Shown here one piece after another: positions 7,139 to 7,233 of a stretch of DNA of 7,233 bases; the first letter of the stretch is position 1, and every line of letters begins with the position of its first letter. Origin of the DNA: an uncultured Bacteroidales bacterium (GTDB taxonomy: Bacteria > Bacteroidota > Bacteroidia > Bacteroidales > P3); the NCBI GenBank assembly GCA_947177315.1, contig CAMWTX010000075.1, positions 1 to 7,233 of the forward strand, given 5' to 3'. Below the pieces are notes generated by a model that ran no database searches, was not told where the DNA came from, and saw nothing but the letters and a program-made list of their open reading frames with translations. The position numbers and the translations under genes were made by a program.

Positions 7139-7233
7139 CTATTCTCCGCTGAAGATAACTCCGCTGCCGAGACAGAGTCTGTTGTCGGGCGTGTAGATGA
7201 CGCCGAATTGTCCGGCGGCGATGCCCTGCACGG
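7139..7233 (-). CDS. mnmA: tRNA-specific 2-thiouridylase MnmA, C-terminal end only
   Basis: Only the last 30 whole codons are in the window, ending at a TAG at 7139-7141; the gene continues beyond the right edge. The visible end includes GIAAGQFGVIYTPDNRLCLG followed by SGVIFSGE. It matches the C-terminal beta-barrel of MnmA/TrmU, where a (P/A)GQ-x-x-V-x-Y segment is followed by CLG-x-G-x-I. MnmA puts sulfur on C2 of the wobble uridine of the Lys, Glu and Gln tRNAs in the cytoplasm. The catalytic parts (PP-loop, active cysteines) are outside the window and cannot be judged. It is on the same strand as iorA but is followed by a 147-base gap with its own promoter element, so it is probably a separate transcription unit. 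Confidence 0.85.
   Translation of the reverse strand, partial: VQGIAAGQFGVIYTPDNRLCLGSGVIFSGE

Overview
The window looks like a piece of a Bacteroidetes (most likely Bacteroidales) chromosome. Three things point there. The first gene ends in a type A C-terminal sorting domain of the type IX secretion system (T9SS). No gene start has a clear Shine-Dalgarno sequence. The only promoter element found is a perfect TAnnTTTG, the Bacteroidetes -7 box. I cannot name a genus.

Layout, left to right: (1) bases 1-4707, plus strand: one very large gene whose first few codons lie outside the window. It encodes a secreted multidomain surface protein: signal peptide, propeller-like N-terminal region, several fibronectin type III (Fn3) modules, jelly-roll/beta-sandwich modules, two carboxypeptidase-regulatory-like domains and a T9SS sorting domain. 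No catalytic domain is recognisable. (2) bases 4708-4783: a short convergent gap holding a near-ideal hairpin that can terminate transcription from both sides. (3) bases 4784-6991, minus strand: a two-gene operon, iorA then iorB, for the two subunits of indolepyruvate (aryl-pyruvate):ferredoxin oxidoreductase. This IorA lacks the C-terminal two-cluster ferredoxin domain of the archaeal enzymes. (4) bases 6992-7138: the iorA leader and promoter region, with a -7 box and a small hairpin. (5) bases 7139-7233, minus strand: the last 30 or so codons of mnmA (tRNA 2-thiouridylase), running off the right edge.

The genes do not form one pathway. IorAB is cytoplasmic amino-acid metabolism (oxidative decarboxylation of aryl-pyruvates from Trp, Phe and Tyr to aryl-acetyl-CoA, or the reverse), MnmA is tRNA modification, and the large protein is exported. 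I see no defence system, mobile element, CRISPR array, tRNA or rRNA, and no convincing undescribed system. The points most worth a second look are the Fn3 domain split by an inserted beta-sandwich, the missing ferredoxin module of IorA, and the strong composition contrast between the two halves of the window.
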